64,000 bases of DNA from Diadema setosum (lineage: Eukaryota > Echinodermata > Echinoidea > Diadematoida > Diadematidae). Positions 49,387 to 60,910 of the stretch are shown piece after piece. The notes under the pieces were generated by a model that saw only the letters and a program-made list of their open reading frames with translations, was not told the origin of the DNA and did no database searches. The stretch spans positions 33,777,041-33,841,040 of the forward strand of contig CM067069.1 in assembly GCA_033980235.1 (NCBI GenBank), written 5' to 3'. Within the stretch, counting starts at the first letter, position 1, and every line of letters begins with the position of its first letter. The position numbers and the translations under genes are program-made.

Positions 49387-49537
49387 ATATACATGTACAA
49401 TGTATAGTGATATTTATATTACATGTCGGTCTGGAAATAGACTATATCAATTCCCTCATTTTTTTTTTCCAAGCATGTCATTAATTTTGATCATTTAGTG
49501 ATTAATATGAAAATAAATGAAGATTGGTTCCCTCCCC

Positions 49538-50326
49538 TTAACCCTAATCAGGCTGGGGGGGGGGGGGGGGGGGGCGGAATCCGCCCCCCCCTCGACGTTT
49601 CGCGCAATATCTTCGCAACGCGATACGCTCCCGCCGCGATGTTTCATGACTTTTTTCTTTCTAGTATCGCGCAACTTTTGAGACCCAAATTGTTGCGCCC
49701 GCGCGTACCGTTTTGACGCGACGCCCGTTCGAAAAAAATTTGTCAACCCAAAAATTGCTCCAAAACGTGATTTTATGTACAAATCCAATGCAAATTGTGT
49801 TTTTTCAATTAATTCACATAAAAATTCATATCTTCACTTAGAATGGCCGAAATTAATTTATTTTAGCATAATAATGCTTCGAAAAATGTCTGTGACAAAT
49901 TTTGGCCAAAAAACAAACAAAAACAAAAGGTCAAAAAACAAAGAAATGCATAAGAAATTCAAAAAAACAATAAAATACATAAGAAATTAATTTCGATACA
50001 AATTTTTTTTTATCCTATGTCTCAGAAGAATGATACAAGAAACATTTTAAAAAAGAAATTAGCTTAATTGGAGCATTAATAAGTGATTTAGAGCCCAAAA
50101 CTGATTTTATGCATAAATTACAATAATTAATTAATATAAAATATAAAAAAAAATTTTCGGAGAAAGCAACCATACATTTTGATAGAATACGTCGCGGGCG
50201 TCGCGTGTGCCAATTTTCGGCGCGATCGCGCGTTCCATAGGCGAGATCTGAAGGGGGGCGGAATCCCCCCCCCCCCCCCCCCCCAGATATAGCATAGCCA
50301 AAAAAGCCCAGCCTGATTAGGGTTAA
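49538..50326 (+). mobile_element. 789-bp TTAA-bounded element with G-run/C-run ends, copy B
   Basis: TTAACCCTAATCAGGCTGGG at the left and CCCAGCCTGATTAGGGTTAA at the right are exact inverted repeats. G-run 49555-49574 and C-run 50265-50284 lie just inside. Same orientation and nearly the same length as copy A; the ends are better preserved here. Confidence 0.77.
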
Positions 50327-52282
50327 AACATTCAACACCCACCCATAAGGAGAATTGAATGAGCCAGCTATGAACACTGCAGCTACGTACACACCAGACA
50401 CAGTATTTCATGTTGTTTGTATTTATATGCTAAGTTTGCTATTAGCTAGATAACTGCAAAGTGTGGGGAAATATCTACTGGAGATGCTTATTGGGAATTA
50501 TTGGGGGGGGGGGGGGATCAAAGAATAAAATGGCAGAAATACTGGTGATCGAAGTGCTGACGATCCTCTTGCATTGGCAGGATTTAACATTTTCCCATTA
50601 GTTGTATAGTGAACATACGTACATGTCACTGAAACAGCACAGTAGCATAGTGTCAGTGTGAATGCACCTGTATGTTAAGTATGGTAAATCATCCATATTA
50701 CAGCAGGAACAATGCTTAGACAAAGAGCATTCATGCTGCAACATTTTCTTTTCAGAACTTCCATTGCTCCGGCAGTGTACAGTATTGGCATACAGGGACA
50801 ATCATGTTATTACATGTATGTAGCATAATGAAAATGTAGGCGGATGTTAAAGTGTAGTTTCTGCATTTGTTTAATCGTATGTATTGTACCATTGTGAACA
50901 TACAGAGTTACTTTATAGTACATGTATAACCAATTTAGCTGAGTGACCAGTTTTAGGACACAAACACTCCCTCTGTGATGAGAATGATACCACTGGCATG
51001 CACTCCTGATGCTTGCAAGGCTGAGTATAATATGTCCTGTTGGTAGAAGTAAGTTGAATATGGTCACTCCTCTCCTTCCCAGCAGTGCAGCACTGTGCTC
51101 TGTCTCTGTCAGTGATTAAGTTTGAGAGAATGTTTTCACTCGCAAAGGCATGGATATTTTCCTGCTGATTTTTTTTTTCTGCGTGAATGAAGGCATTACT
51201 CGGATTGGTAAATCGCTCCTCCTTTGGAGAAACATAGGGAAAGTGCTTGAGAAAGAGAGAAAGTGTATGTAGTTTTTAATTTAATTCCCCGAGTAGAATT
51301 CTTGGCAGTCATGTGTGCTACTAGTCTTTCGAAATATATTCTTTTTGTGCCAATTGATTGCCTTGAATTGGTTATTCAGAATTCACATTTTTATCATGAA
51401 ATCATGCTTTATATGCTGTAGTAATGCATTGTAAAAGGTTACAGATTGGTCAAAATGAAAATAAAGGTTTATTATACACCAATTAAACTGGATGTGCTGT
51501 TGATTTTGTCTCCCCTCAGACTTTGTGACAGCAATATACGCCCCACCCCGTGATATCATGATGGATGTACGTAGCGTCAAATGTACATATATTTGTGTAT
51601 AATCTTTATATATACACTGTACACACACAAAAACACACACATACGCACGCACACACACATACATACTACTGTATTATGATTATATATGTGTATTAAATCA
51701 TTCACTGCTCATTAGTGGTCACAGCAAAATGTAAATACACATGTAATAGATTGTGTGAAAAAAAAAGTCCTAGTTAAAGACAAGTGAAATCGAAAATATT
51801 ACAGTGACGAGTTGCGTATTTATTGAAGGAGCCTGCGGCTTCTCTAAAAAAAAGTAATGAATTATTGCTGAGTTTGTACATTGATTGGTCAAGATGATAA
51901 CGCATTGTAATAAAAATCATTTGTTTTTAAAATCTTATTTTCGGAGAAAAGTAGCGACGATTGGTTTATTTCAAATCTTGACAACATAGCCATAGTGAGC
52001 AGAAGGTTATGGACCATAAAAGGACAGACACCCTAAACACATACCTACAGTCTTGCAGGAACATTTTTATTGACAAATCTCATATATTGAGTGATACATT
52101 CCTTGTTCCTTCACAATAATACTCAAACTAAAAGAAAAAGTGCAATTTGTCATACCTTTGTCAGCATAATTAGGTACACATCAATAGAGAGAGGAAGAAT
52201 TCTCCTTTCTTCTCAACCAACACTGCGCTTTCCACACGTGACATTCTGAAATACATGTAGTAGCCCTCCAAAGTTGGATTGC
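50327..52282. other. intergenic, no gene seen
   Basis: AT-rich. G-run 50504-50516, and CA/TA patches at about 51600-51680. No exon or element ends are supported. Confidence 0.4.
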
Positions 52283-53387
52283 TTTTTAGCTCACCTGAGC
52301 CAAAGGCTCAAGTGAGCTATTGCGATCGCCCTTCGTCCGGCGTCCGTCGTGCGTCGTGCGTCGTCCGTCGTCCGTCGTGCGTCGTGCGTCGTCCGTCGTG
52401 CGTCGTCCGTCGTGCGTAAACTTTTACATTTTTATCTTCTTCTTGAAAACCCCAAGACCGATTTTCATCAAACTTGGCAGGTAGCATCCCTAGGGGGTTA
52501 GGAACTCAATTTGTTCAAATGGGCACCATGCCCCACCCAGGGGGCCCCCAGGGGGGCCCAAACCCCCCAAAATTAAGGAATCTGTAAAAATCTTCTTCTC
52601 TAGAACCAGAAGTGATAGAGCTAAGTTAATACTATGAGTTAGTACATTGATGACTGTAGTTTCAAGTTTGTTCATGGCAGAATCAGGGGTGCCCCCCTTG
52701 GGACCCAGGGGAGGGGGGGTGGGGAGGGGTCCTAATGGGGCCTAAATTATACATTTTCATCTTCTTCTTGAGAACTCCATGACCAATTTTCACCAAACTT
52801 GGCAGGTAGCATCCCTAGGGGGTTAGGATCTCAATTTGTTAAAATGGGCACCATGCCCCACCCAGGGGCCCCAGGGGGGGCCAAACCCCCCAAAATGAAG
52901 GAATCTTTAAAAATCTTCTCTAGAATCAGAAGTTATAGAGCTAAGATAATACTATGAGTGAGTACATCAATGACTGTAGTTTCAAGTTTGTTCATAGCAA
53001 ATCCAGGGGTGCCCCTCTTGGGGGCAGGGGGGGGGGGGGTGGGGGGTTGGGAAGGTCCAAATGGGGGCCTGAATTGTACATTTTCATCTTCTTCCTGAAA
53101 ACCTCATGATGGATTTTCGTCAAACTTGGCAGGTAGCATCCCTAGGGGGTCAGGATCTCAATTTATCAAAATGGGCACCATGCCCCACCCAGAGGGCCCC
53201 AGGGGGCCCCCAATCCCCCCAAATTAAGGAATCTTTAAAAATGTCGGCCCTTATTGTACATTTTCATCTTCTACTTGAGAAGCCTGGTCAAATTGTAGTA
53301 GAGCTGTGAATAATTTAGATTAGTGACTGTGTGAAAGGTGAACTTGCGATACTCAGGTGAGCGCTAGACCCGCGGGTCTCTTGTTTT
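52283..53387 (+). mobile_element. Helitron/HINE-like element 3 (CTCACCTGAG family), copy 2
   Basis: T-run then TAGCTCACCTGAGCC with GGCTCAAGTGAGC hairpin, AGCTATTGCGATCGC, and a long CGTCCGTCGTGCG microsatellite (52335-52418). Core units of about 325 bp have CTTGGCAGGTAGCATCCC near 52470, 52797 and 53124. The right end is ACTCAGGTGAG, hairpin GACCCGCGGGTC, TCTTG and TTTT. It joins straight into a decayed LINE reverse transcriptase at 53388. Confidence 0.68.
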
Positions 53388-54880
53388 GATACGCACTGTA
53401 TATCATTTATGTACGTAATCAACAAAAGAGGTCCTGGTATTAGAAAACTGCCTCGCGGGACACCAAGGATGACAAACATGGCAGATTGTTTGCTATAGAG
53501 TTCTGGTCAGATAACGACAACTATTATTTGCGAGCAGCAAGGTAGCTTCTGAACCATGATCCAAAACCTCACCACGGATACAATGGTGAAATAATTTATG
53601 AAGTTATATTCTATGATCAGGTATCGAACGTCTTGGAGAGGTCCAAGAACGCACCCACTGTATGATGAGACCCATCTACAGCTTTATATATTTTTTGTTT
53701 CAAGTGAAGGAAAGAATTGCTTGAGAAGAGCTGTTTTCTTTGCGAAATCGGAATTGTTATTCAAAATGTAAAATGTATAGGGATTCTTTAATAGGTAAAC
53801 AACTTTTCTTCCCCCAACTGTTAAGAAATCCAAGACAATAGAAAAAAAAATTAATGAATGATAACTACTTTCATCTTCGTTACCTGCCTTGTATATTGGA
53901 CTTTTTAATACGATTTAAATGTGCAACGGGACAACACCTTTACTTAATGATTAATTACAAATATATAAGTTAACAGTTCAAACATATTCTCATATCATCA
54001 TATACATTTAATTTAGAATAACATTGTTGATACCATCTGGTCCAGTTCTTTTACTTTCCAAATTCACGATAGTATCTTTTTAACTTACAACTATAGTAAC
54101 CGGTTAAAAAAAAAAAAAAAAAAAAAAAAAAGAAGAATGAAGTAGAATTGCATGATTGAAGGATTAAAGGAATTAATGATTTTTTTTTTTTTTTTTTGGA
54201 GATGTGGGAATATGTTTGGCCATATCATGTCCAATCTAAGAAAAAAAAAAAGATTAAAAACGCTTCGGTTATCAACACAGAGTCTGTCATTTCGACATAG
54301 AATTTAGTTATTGTTATTAGAGGTTTATCATTATCTTTATGAATAGCACTGTTTACTTTTCTTAGGCTTGTTCACGTCATGTTTAAAAATAGACATCTGT
54401 TCCTCATAATACTTTTTCCCATATAGTATTCTATGGTATTCTTGTAAGAATATTTATAAAAATAGTATATTTGCGATGGAATTGTTAAGTACGTTTCATT
54501 TATCTGCATAGTATGAATTGGTATATTTTTCGGTTTACAAATCTTAAAAATGGATTTTGTAATCTTTGGAAGTCTAGAATGCAGTTTTAGCATGACATTG
54601 TTCAACTTAAAATAAAGGAGCATGTTTGTCTAAATTGGAATTCAAAATTTTCATTAAAAAATATAAATGATAAATGAATATCTTGAGTGTTATATACTTC
54701 TTTTCAATTTCCATTCAAACTAGTTTTCAAGCTAGCCTTCAGATTTTGTAAATTATCGGGTATTACTTTTCTAAATACTTCTCTAATGGGAATGAAAATG
54801 GGTTTTGAGATGACTGGGACAATGAAAATTGGGAAGTGGTCCGATGTATGAGACAGATTGATATTCGATTAATGTATGCG
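53388..54880 (-). mobile_element. CR1/Jockey-like LINE, decayed endonuclease-RT on minus strand
   Basis: Reading downward, in order: SDHFPIFI (AP-endonuclease end, 54844-54827); a long linker; SKRTGPDGI (about 54050-54025); GVVPLHI...SPIYKAGNED (about 53945-53880); FLDLSKTFDT (53650-53621); GFGSWFRSYLAARK (about 53575-53532); GVPRGS (53468-53449); LLLITYINDI (53430-53400). This is the motif order of EN-RT LINE proteins, with several stops and frameshifts. The catalytic YADD region is absent because a Helitron-like element joins right after YINDI. Extra A- and T-runs lie inside (54103-54131, 54181-54197). Confidence 0.75.
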
Positions 54881-55167
54881 AGAAGGTGTTACATTACGAG
54901 GCGTGATTTGGGAGAAGGCTTGTATGTTGGATGCCAAAAACCAAGTAAATTCGTTTTTGCTGTTCTTGTTTTTAGATTAGCATCTCCATGGACTACACTA
55001 TTATTTTATCTACTGACAAGTGACAGACATTTCGTGTATGGCCAATCATGGTAAGCCATTCAGTAGGACACCACGCCCTCTGCGTTGGATAACCAATGCG
55101 TACCCGCACTTTATTACTGCCTGAGACGTGACGTCACACAATCTGGGACGTTATGACACACTGTTAA

Positions 55168-55355
55168 CTTAGTCAGGGCTGCCAACTCTCACTCATTGAG
55201 AGTATGCTTCACTCATTTGGTCTTTTCTCACTCTAAAACTTTATTTCATTTGCATGCATTTCTATTGATCTCACTCATTTTGCCTCCTAAATTATAGCAT
55301 AGGCCTATGGGAGTCTCACTCTCAACTAGTTTCCAATGTTGGCAGCCTGACTTAG
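55168..55355. mobile_element. 178-bp MITE with CTTAG direct repeats
   Basis: TCAGGGCTGCCAAC (55173) and GTTGGCAGCCTGA (to 55350) are inverted repeats with one gap. CTTAG flanks on both sides (55168-55172, 55351-55355). The interior repeats TCTCACTC words. CAGGG-type ends suggest a hAT-like MITE. Confidence 0.65.
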
Positions 55356-56530
55356 CGCAATAATCGCCTGTAAGCTGTAGGCCTTTTTATGTCCTCTTCT
55401 CTTTATATTATATTGAGTTTAATCCCTATGATAAGTGGAATTTGCTCTATAGTCGGAGCCATTCCTTCAGTCCAGATGAATTCGACTTAGGCAAATGCTG
55501 ACTGTATAACGGCACTCATAAGCAAGCAAAAATAAACCCCTCAAAATATGTTCTGTAATTAAAGTTTGATATATCATATTTCTCTTATACCAGCAATATC
55601 TTCATTAAATATGACATCACAAGAAAGCCTAATCAATTATCTTTAAAATGACACCTTACTTGCTATGATTGGGTGTTCTTGGAATGTGCAAAACAGCTGA
55701 GTATGGGGACAGATCAAAAGTAAAAAGTCGCGACAATTCTGCTATTGATAATGTACAGTTTTGATGAAAAAAGGCCACAGGAATAAGCAGTGCTGATATG
55801 AGAGCATTTTCAAAAACTCCCATTTCCTAGATATAAGATGACTTTTTGGTCAACTTTTATGTTTAATTTTAATCTGCAGATACTACTTCAGTTTTCAATT
55901 CATGGATGAAGCCTGGAATCTAATGATAATCTCACAAAGCATGCTTTTTTTTAGCGCATTCCTTCCCTGAAACGACAAAGCAAATGGGAATTACACTGTT
56001 TGACATATTGCGTTTGCTCTATTTTGCAACATTTCACATTTGACCTTTCCTCATACTCAGTCATACAGTGCATTCCAGGAATGCATAATGTAAACAAGTG
56101 AGCTGTCGTTGTAAAGAAAATTATTCTGGCTTTCTTATGATGTCACATTTGAATGAAATGATGTAGTTTTAAGAGAAATGTGATATCAGATTGGACTTGC
56201 AGGACTTTTTTTCGAGGAGTTTAAAAAGATTTGAGACATGAATGTTGCCGACTGTAGGTTTCAGTGATGCATTTCCTTAGAGATAGATAGGCCTACTAAG
56301 AGGTATTATCTATATTTGGCATTACTCACTTCTTAAGATGCTATTACAATCACGCCGTGTTGAGATGATAGTCTTACATTATCCTTACACTGCGAACTAT
56401 GTACACGTCTGACATGCCCAACCCTATCTCATAAAAAGTGTAATAATAAAAATTGAACATTATATACGCAATACGAGTTTTATTCAACACTTTTTGGTCC
56501 CCAAACCTAACTTTGGCATTTTGTGTAAAC
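55356..56530. other. intergenic, no gene seen
   Basis: AT-rich, unclassified. Confidence 0.4.
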
Positions 56531-56537
56531 ATTTATT

Positions 56538-56542
56538 TATGG

Positions 56543-56573
<31 letters not shown>

Positions 56574-56602
56574 GATAAGTATTATCATTGCTGTTATTAC
56601 AT

Positions 56603-56687
<85 letters not shown>

Positions 56688-56716
56688 CATTATCATCATC
56701 ATCATCATCATTGCTG
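56538..56716. repeat. AT-rich microsatellite block: AATGAT, ATT and ATC tracts
   Basis: GATAAT units at 56541-56577, then a long ATT tract at about 56604-56688, then ATC to 56710. Open frames over this block (poly-Ile or poly-Asn) are artefacts. Confidence 0.95.
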
Positions 56717-57599
56717 TCATCATAGTCATGATTTTTGTTATTATCAGTGTTGTTGGTTTTAGCATGGCTGCTATACAGCACTGATTAATTCGGTATTCAT
56801 TTATGTCAATGTAGAGCAATTTGTCAATCAGTTGCAATTATTATCATGTTTGCCAACTAGACGTACAGCAGTACAAAGCTTAGGCGTGGCGCGCCAATCA
56901 AACTACTGTTTCTGGGCAAAGTCCAAGAGAAAGAAGTTTCACGTTGATTTCTGTAGAGGGCAGAGAAGTTTGAGGGCCCAGCCTTCATCTAGATTTAAGT
57001 CACACCCTTTTACCGATTTCTCATACAGGCTTGGATTATTACATTAATTCAATTCAATATCAATAGCTTATTTATTTCCACCAAAAAAAAAAAAAAGAAG
57101 ACATGAAAAAAAAAATGATTCAAAGCGGTATGCCTAATAAGGACAGTTCGTCGAATACAATATAAAGTATGCACGAATGATATATAAAAAAAATAAACAA
57201 TGCACGCTTTGTCATGGTAACAAAAAAGTAAGTAATCATAACGACGGAAACAGGAAAACGGTGTTCCACTAACAAAATATCTGCACGTAATATGTTTGCA
57301 TGTATGTTCGTATGAATAATCCTTCATTCATTCCACTTGTTACTCATTCTTTGTTTTGTATTGTATATTTAGTATATTCTAGTTTATTTGTCTTTTTTGT
57401 TGGGATACATTTATTGAATCATACTTTATTTCCATCAAATTAAAAGTAATACATTATACACAATATACATTATTTTGTCACGTCATTGTTCAACAATAGT
57501 AAGAAGTACAATTTATAAAGTATGATTCAAAATGATTATTTATGAGTAATTAAGTAATGAAAACCATTCTATTCAATCCTCCGAGGGGGATATTTATAA
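56717..57599. other. intergenic, no gene seen
   Basis: An A-run lies at 57081-57095. No coding signal before the LINE relic. Confidence 0.35.
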
Positions 57600-57992
57600 T
57601 TTTCGAGAGTGTGAAATTATTTTGAATGAGATCAAGTTAAACATGTTAAATAAATCCCCAGGAAATAATGAATTAAGTATACAATTTCATATTACATTCT
57701 GGTTATGCACTTGATAGGTGATGTTGTATTGGAAAATTTTAATGACTCAGAGGCATATAACAGAAAACAATTATCTGCTTCTCAATAACAAGATGTAATC
57801 ACTTTGACTCAAAAGGAATGAAAAGATCTTGTGTACATAAAGAAGTATACATGTAGATCTATTTCGTAATTGAATGTATAGATTATACTTGCGAAAGTTT
57901 TGTCAAACCGTGTTATGTATGTTTTGCATGAAACAATTAATGTGAAAGGGAGAAACATTGGAGAGGCCACTCGATTGGTTGATAATATGATC

Positions 57993-59463
57993 TTTTTTTA
58001 TGCCTCCGCCACGAAGTGGTGCCGGAGGCATTATGTTTTCGGGTTGTCCGTCCGTCCGTCCGTCCTTCCGTCCGTCCGTAATGAATTTTGTGGACAAGGT
58101 AACTATCAAAACCTGTTGAGGTATCCTAATGAAACTTGGCTTGTATGTGTATTAGGGGGTGAAGTTGTGCCTATCAACTTTTGGGTGCACATGCTCAAGG
58201 TCAAAGGTCAATAGGTCAAGGTCAAATACATAAAATTTCACTATTTCCACCATATCTATTGAATGCCTGAAGATATTTTCTTGAAACCTAGTGTATACAT
58301 GTATTACCCAATTAAGATTCTCTGGTGAAAGTTTGGGTCATGAGGTCAAAGGTCAAAGGTCAAAAGGTCAGGGTCAAATACATAAAATTTCACTATTTCC
58401 ACCATATCTATTGAATGCCTGAAGATATTTTCTTGAAACTTAGTGTATACATGTATTACCCAATTAAGATTCTCTGGTGAAGGTTTGGGTCATGAGGTCA
58501 AAGGTCAAAGGTCAAAAGGTCAGGGTCAAATACATAAAATATCACTATTTCCACCGTATCTATTGAATGCCTGAAGATATTTTCTTGAAACTTAGTGTAT
58601 ACATGTATTACCCAATGAAGATTCTCTTGGGAAAGTTTAGGTCATGAGGTCAAAGGTCAAAGGTCAAAAGGTCAAGTAAAAATATTAAAACTTCTTTTTT
58701 TTCTCCGTACCTTGGAAAATTGTTCAAGGTATCTTCATGGAACATAGTATATACATGTACTGACTGGAATTGATTGTATCTAGAGAATGTAGGGTTCATG
58801 GGGTCAAAGGTCAGGGGTCAAAGGTCAAGTGAAACACTTCAAAATTTTACTATTTCCCTCATATTTATGCAATGCCAGCAGGGTTATATTTTTTTTTTTT
58901 TGCACTTGGTGTATGCATGTGTAACCTAAAAGAAATTCTCTGGAAAGTTTTTTTTTCTTCTTTTTTTTTGCCTCAAAGGTCAAAAGGTCAAAGATCAAGT
59001 GAAAGTGCTGAACTAACTTTTTCCTCCATATCTTGGAAGTGGCTCAAGTTATCTTGAAACTTAGTACACATTATGCATGTTCTACCTGAAAGTGATTATC
59101 TTATGAATTTTAGGGTCAAGGGCCAGATGAAAATGGTAACAATTTACTATTCAATTCAGAAATTCACACCAATTCTCCACACCTCTACCTTGAAAATTAC
59201 TCAATGCCTAAATGTATGAATTGGTCAAAGTCAAGTTAAAGTCCTTAAATCCCTAGATACATGCTCTCCTATTCATCGAATTAAACCTAGGTCAAGGAAG
59301 GTGAACATTCAACACATTTGTGAGAAATTTGTTATTTCAATATTTTGCCAATTTTGTGAAAATGTAGTCACACATTGTCCACATGTACTATCTAGACCTA
59401 TTGGGAAAATCATGTATTATGGCGGAGGCATACCAGTCGCCAAAGCGACATTTCTAGTTTTTT
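57993..59463 (+). mobile_element. Helitron/HINE-like element 2 with AGGTCA-bearing 152-bp core repeats
   Basis: T-run, ATGCCTCCGCC (58000-58010) with partner GGCGGAGGCAT (59421-59431), a CCGT/CCGTCCTT microsatellite (58046-58079), and core units of about 152 bp (GAGGTCA clusters at 58343, 58495, 58647, decaying after). Then the 3' hairpin GTCGCCAAAGCGAC, ATTTCTAG and a T-run. Same plan as the element at 16490 but a different sequence. It interrupts an L1-like RT. Confidence 0.68.
58343..58674 (+). repeat. clusters of AGGTCA direct repeats (DR1, DR1, DR2)
   Basis: AGGTCA at 58343, 58350, 58357 and 58365; at 58495, 58502, 58509 and 58517; and at 58647, 58654, 58661 and 58669. Spacers are 1, 1 and 2 bases in each cluster. 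AGGTCA with 1-2 bp spacing is the classic nuclear-receptor half-site layout. Function here is only inferred. Confidence 0.75.
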
Positions 59464-60438
59464 AATAATCCATTCAGCTGTTGCTTATCTGCTTATACGA
59501 TATGTTTGAAATTGATTCTGACAAAGCTTTCTATTCGGTCCGTCGTACATTTTTGCAGAAGGGTTTGAAATAGGTTTTGGACCAACGATATGCAATTGTA
59601 TTGAAATACTGCATTTGAATATGGTATACTTATTCGGAATGTATTTTTCTTTAACCCTGACGTTAAAAAAGCCGTGAATTATAAGGAGACTTTTAGTAAG
59701 ATAAAGAGACTGTTATCATGGTGGAAACATAGGGATGTAAAGATGGGGAAAGTTTGATTAGTGAGGGTTTTTGTTTTACTAGAATTGATTTATATTTCTT
59801 CACTTATGCTAACACCTGACTGAATATTCGCGGACTTAGATAAGGTAGTGTTTGATTTTATTTGGATGTGAAGAGATACCATAGAAATGATTTGTTTTTT
59901 GTATTTTGATTTTAGTAGGGGAGGATTAATGTTGATCAATTTACGAGTGTTTGTTAAAGCACATAGAACTATGTAGATTAGGCGATTGATTTTAGGGGAT
60001 CATGTTTTTAATTGTTCTCTGAATCGGTTGGAGGTATTCTAATTGTTTGATAGCAAACGGGTAAAGCGATTTCAGGGTTGTTGAACTCTACCAAAATTTT
60101 CTAATGATATGTTGCAGGTTTGGATGGAAAATAGGAGTTATATTTTGGAGAAAGATAATAAAAAAAAGGAATGAGGTAATATGGAAACAATATTTGATAA
60201 AGATTTATTTCCTAGAAATGTATATAAAGTTCATCATTTGGTAGCTGTAAATTGTGAATTTAAGTAGAGAAGAGAGTTTTTTTTTTTATATTTTGGATTT
60301 AGTAAAGAAATGATTGGTAAGAATGGACGTTTTGAGGACGTTCATTAAGACGAAGAATGAAAACGTTTTATGAACTTTCTGAAAACGTTTTGTTTGCTAG
60401 ATTGGAATTGGACTTTTTAACACGTTTAATAAACTTTC

Positions 60439-60479
<41 letters not shown>

Positions 60480-60480
60480 A
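60439..60480 (+). repeat. CAA trinucleotide microsatellite
   Basis: About 14 CAA units. It gives a spurious poly-Gln frame. Confidence 0.95.
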
Positions 60481-60524
60481 AGGGCGTTGAAAACGTTCTC
60501 TATCACATGTTAGGTACCGGACGT

Positions 60525-60910
60525 TTAAAGGGATGGTACAGCATCGGTGAAGATGAGAATTGGGCTTTTAACTTTTTGCGAGATACCTAGAAAACACTTA
60601 TGATATAGAACAGAGCATACGATTTAAAGAGGAATTCAAAGTTTATTTGATGAAAATCGGGTTTGGAATGACTGAAACATCCAAATACAAAGTAAAACAA
60701 AATGATCGCAATAAAGTGTGGGTCCCACACTTTGGAATCGCACTTTTTGGATATCTCAGCCATTTCAAAACCAATTTTCATCAAAGAAACGTTGAAGTCC
60801 TCATGGAATTACATGCTCTTTCATATTTCATAAAATATTTCTCATTATCTCGCCATAAAATGTTAGAAACCTGAAATTAGGTCCCAACCAAAACTGTACA
60901 ATCCCTTTAA
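60525..60910. mobile_element. 386-bp TTAA-bounded MITE, AGGGATGGTACAG family, full copy
   Basis: TTAAAGGGATGGTACAG at the left and CTGTACAATCCCTTTAA at the right are inverted repeats with TTAA at each end. Internal mirrored words (TTTGATGAAAATCG against CAATTTTCATCAAA) make it a foldback. Partial copies are at 31390-31789, 18560-18812 and 39850-40056. Confidence 0.72.

Larger units (their letters stand above)
57600..60300 (+). mobile_element. L1/Tx1-like LINE ORF2 relic, split by a Helitron-like insertion
   Basis: The 5' part (57600-57992) reads EIILNEIKLNMLNKSPG, then FHITFW, LSASQ, VITLTQKE..KDL, and GRNIGEATRLVDNMI. This is the RT entry region of L1/Tx1 proteins. After the insertion (57993-59460) it resumes with EIDSDKAFYSV (about 59512), FEIGFGP, then KIKRLLSWWKHRDVKMGKV, ADLDKVVFDFIW and GGLMLINLRVFVKAHRTM. 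Order and wording match the RT palm and C-terminal half of L1-type ORF2. Many stops and frameshifts make it dead. Confidence 0.72.

Noticed and set aside
56484..56837. Long poly-Ile/poly-Asn open frames on both strands
   Set aside because: They are translations of the ATT/GATAAT microsatellite block, not genes.
60357..60590. Open frame with a poly-Gln tract
   Set aside because: The Gln run is a CAA microsatellite; the remainder runs into a TTAA-bounded MITE and has no domain.
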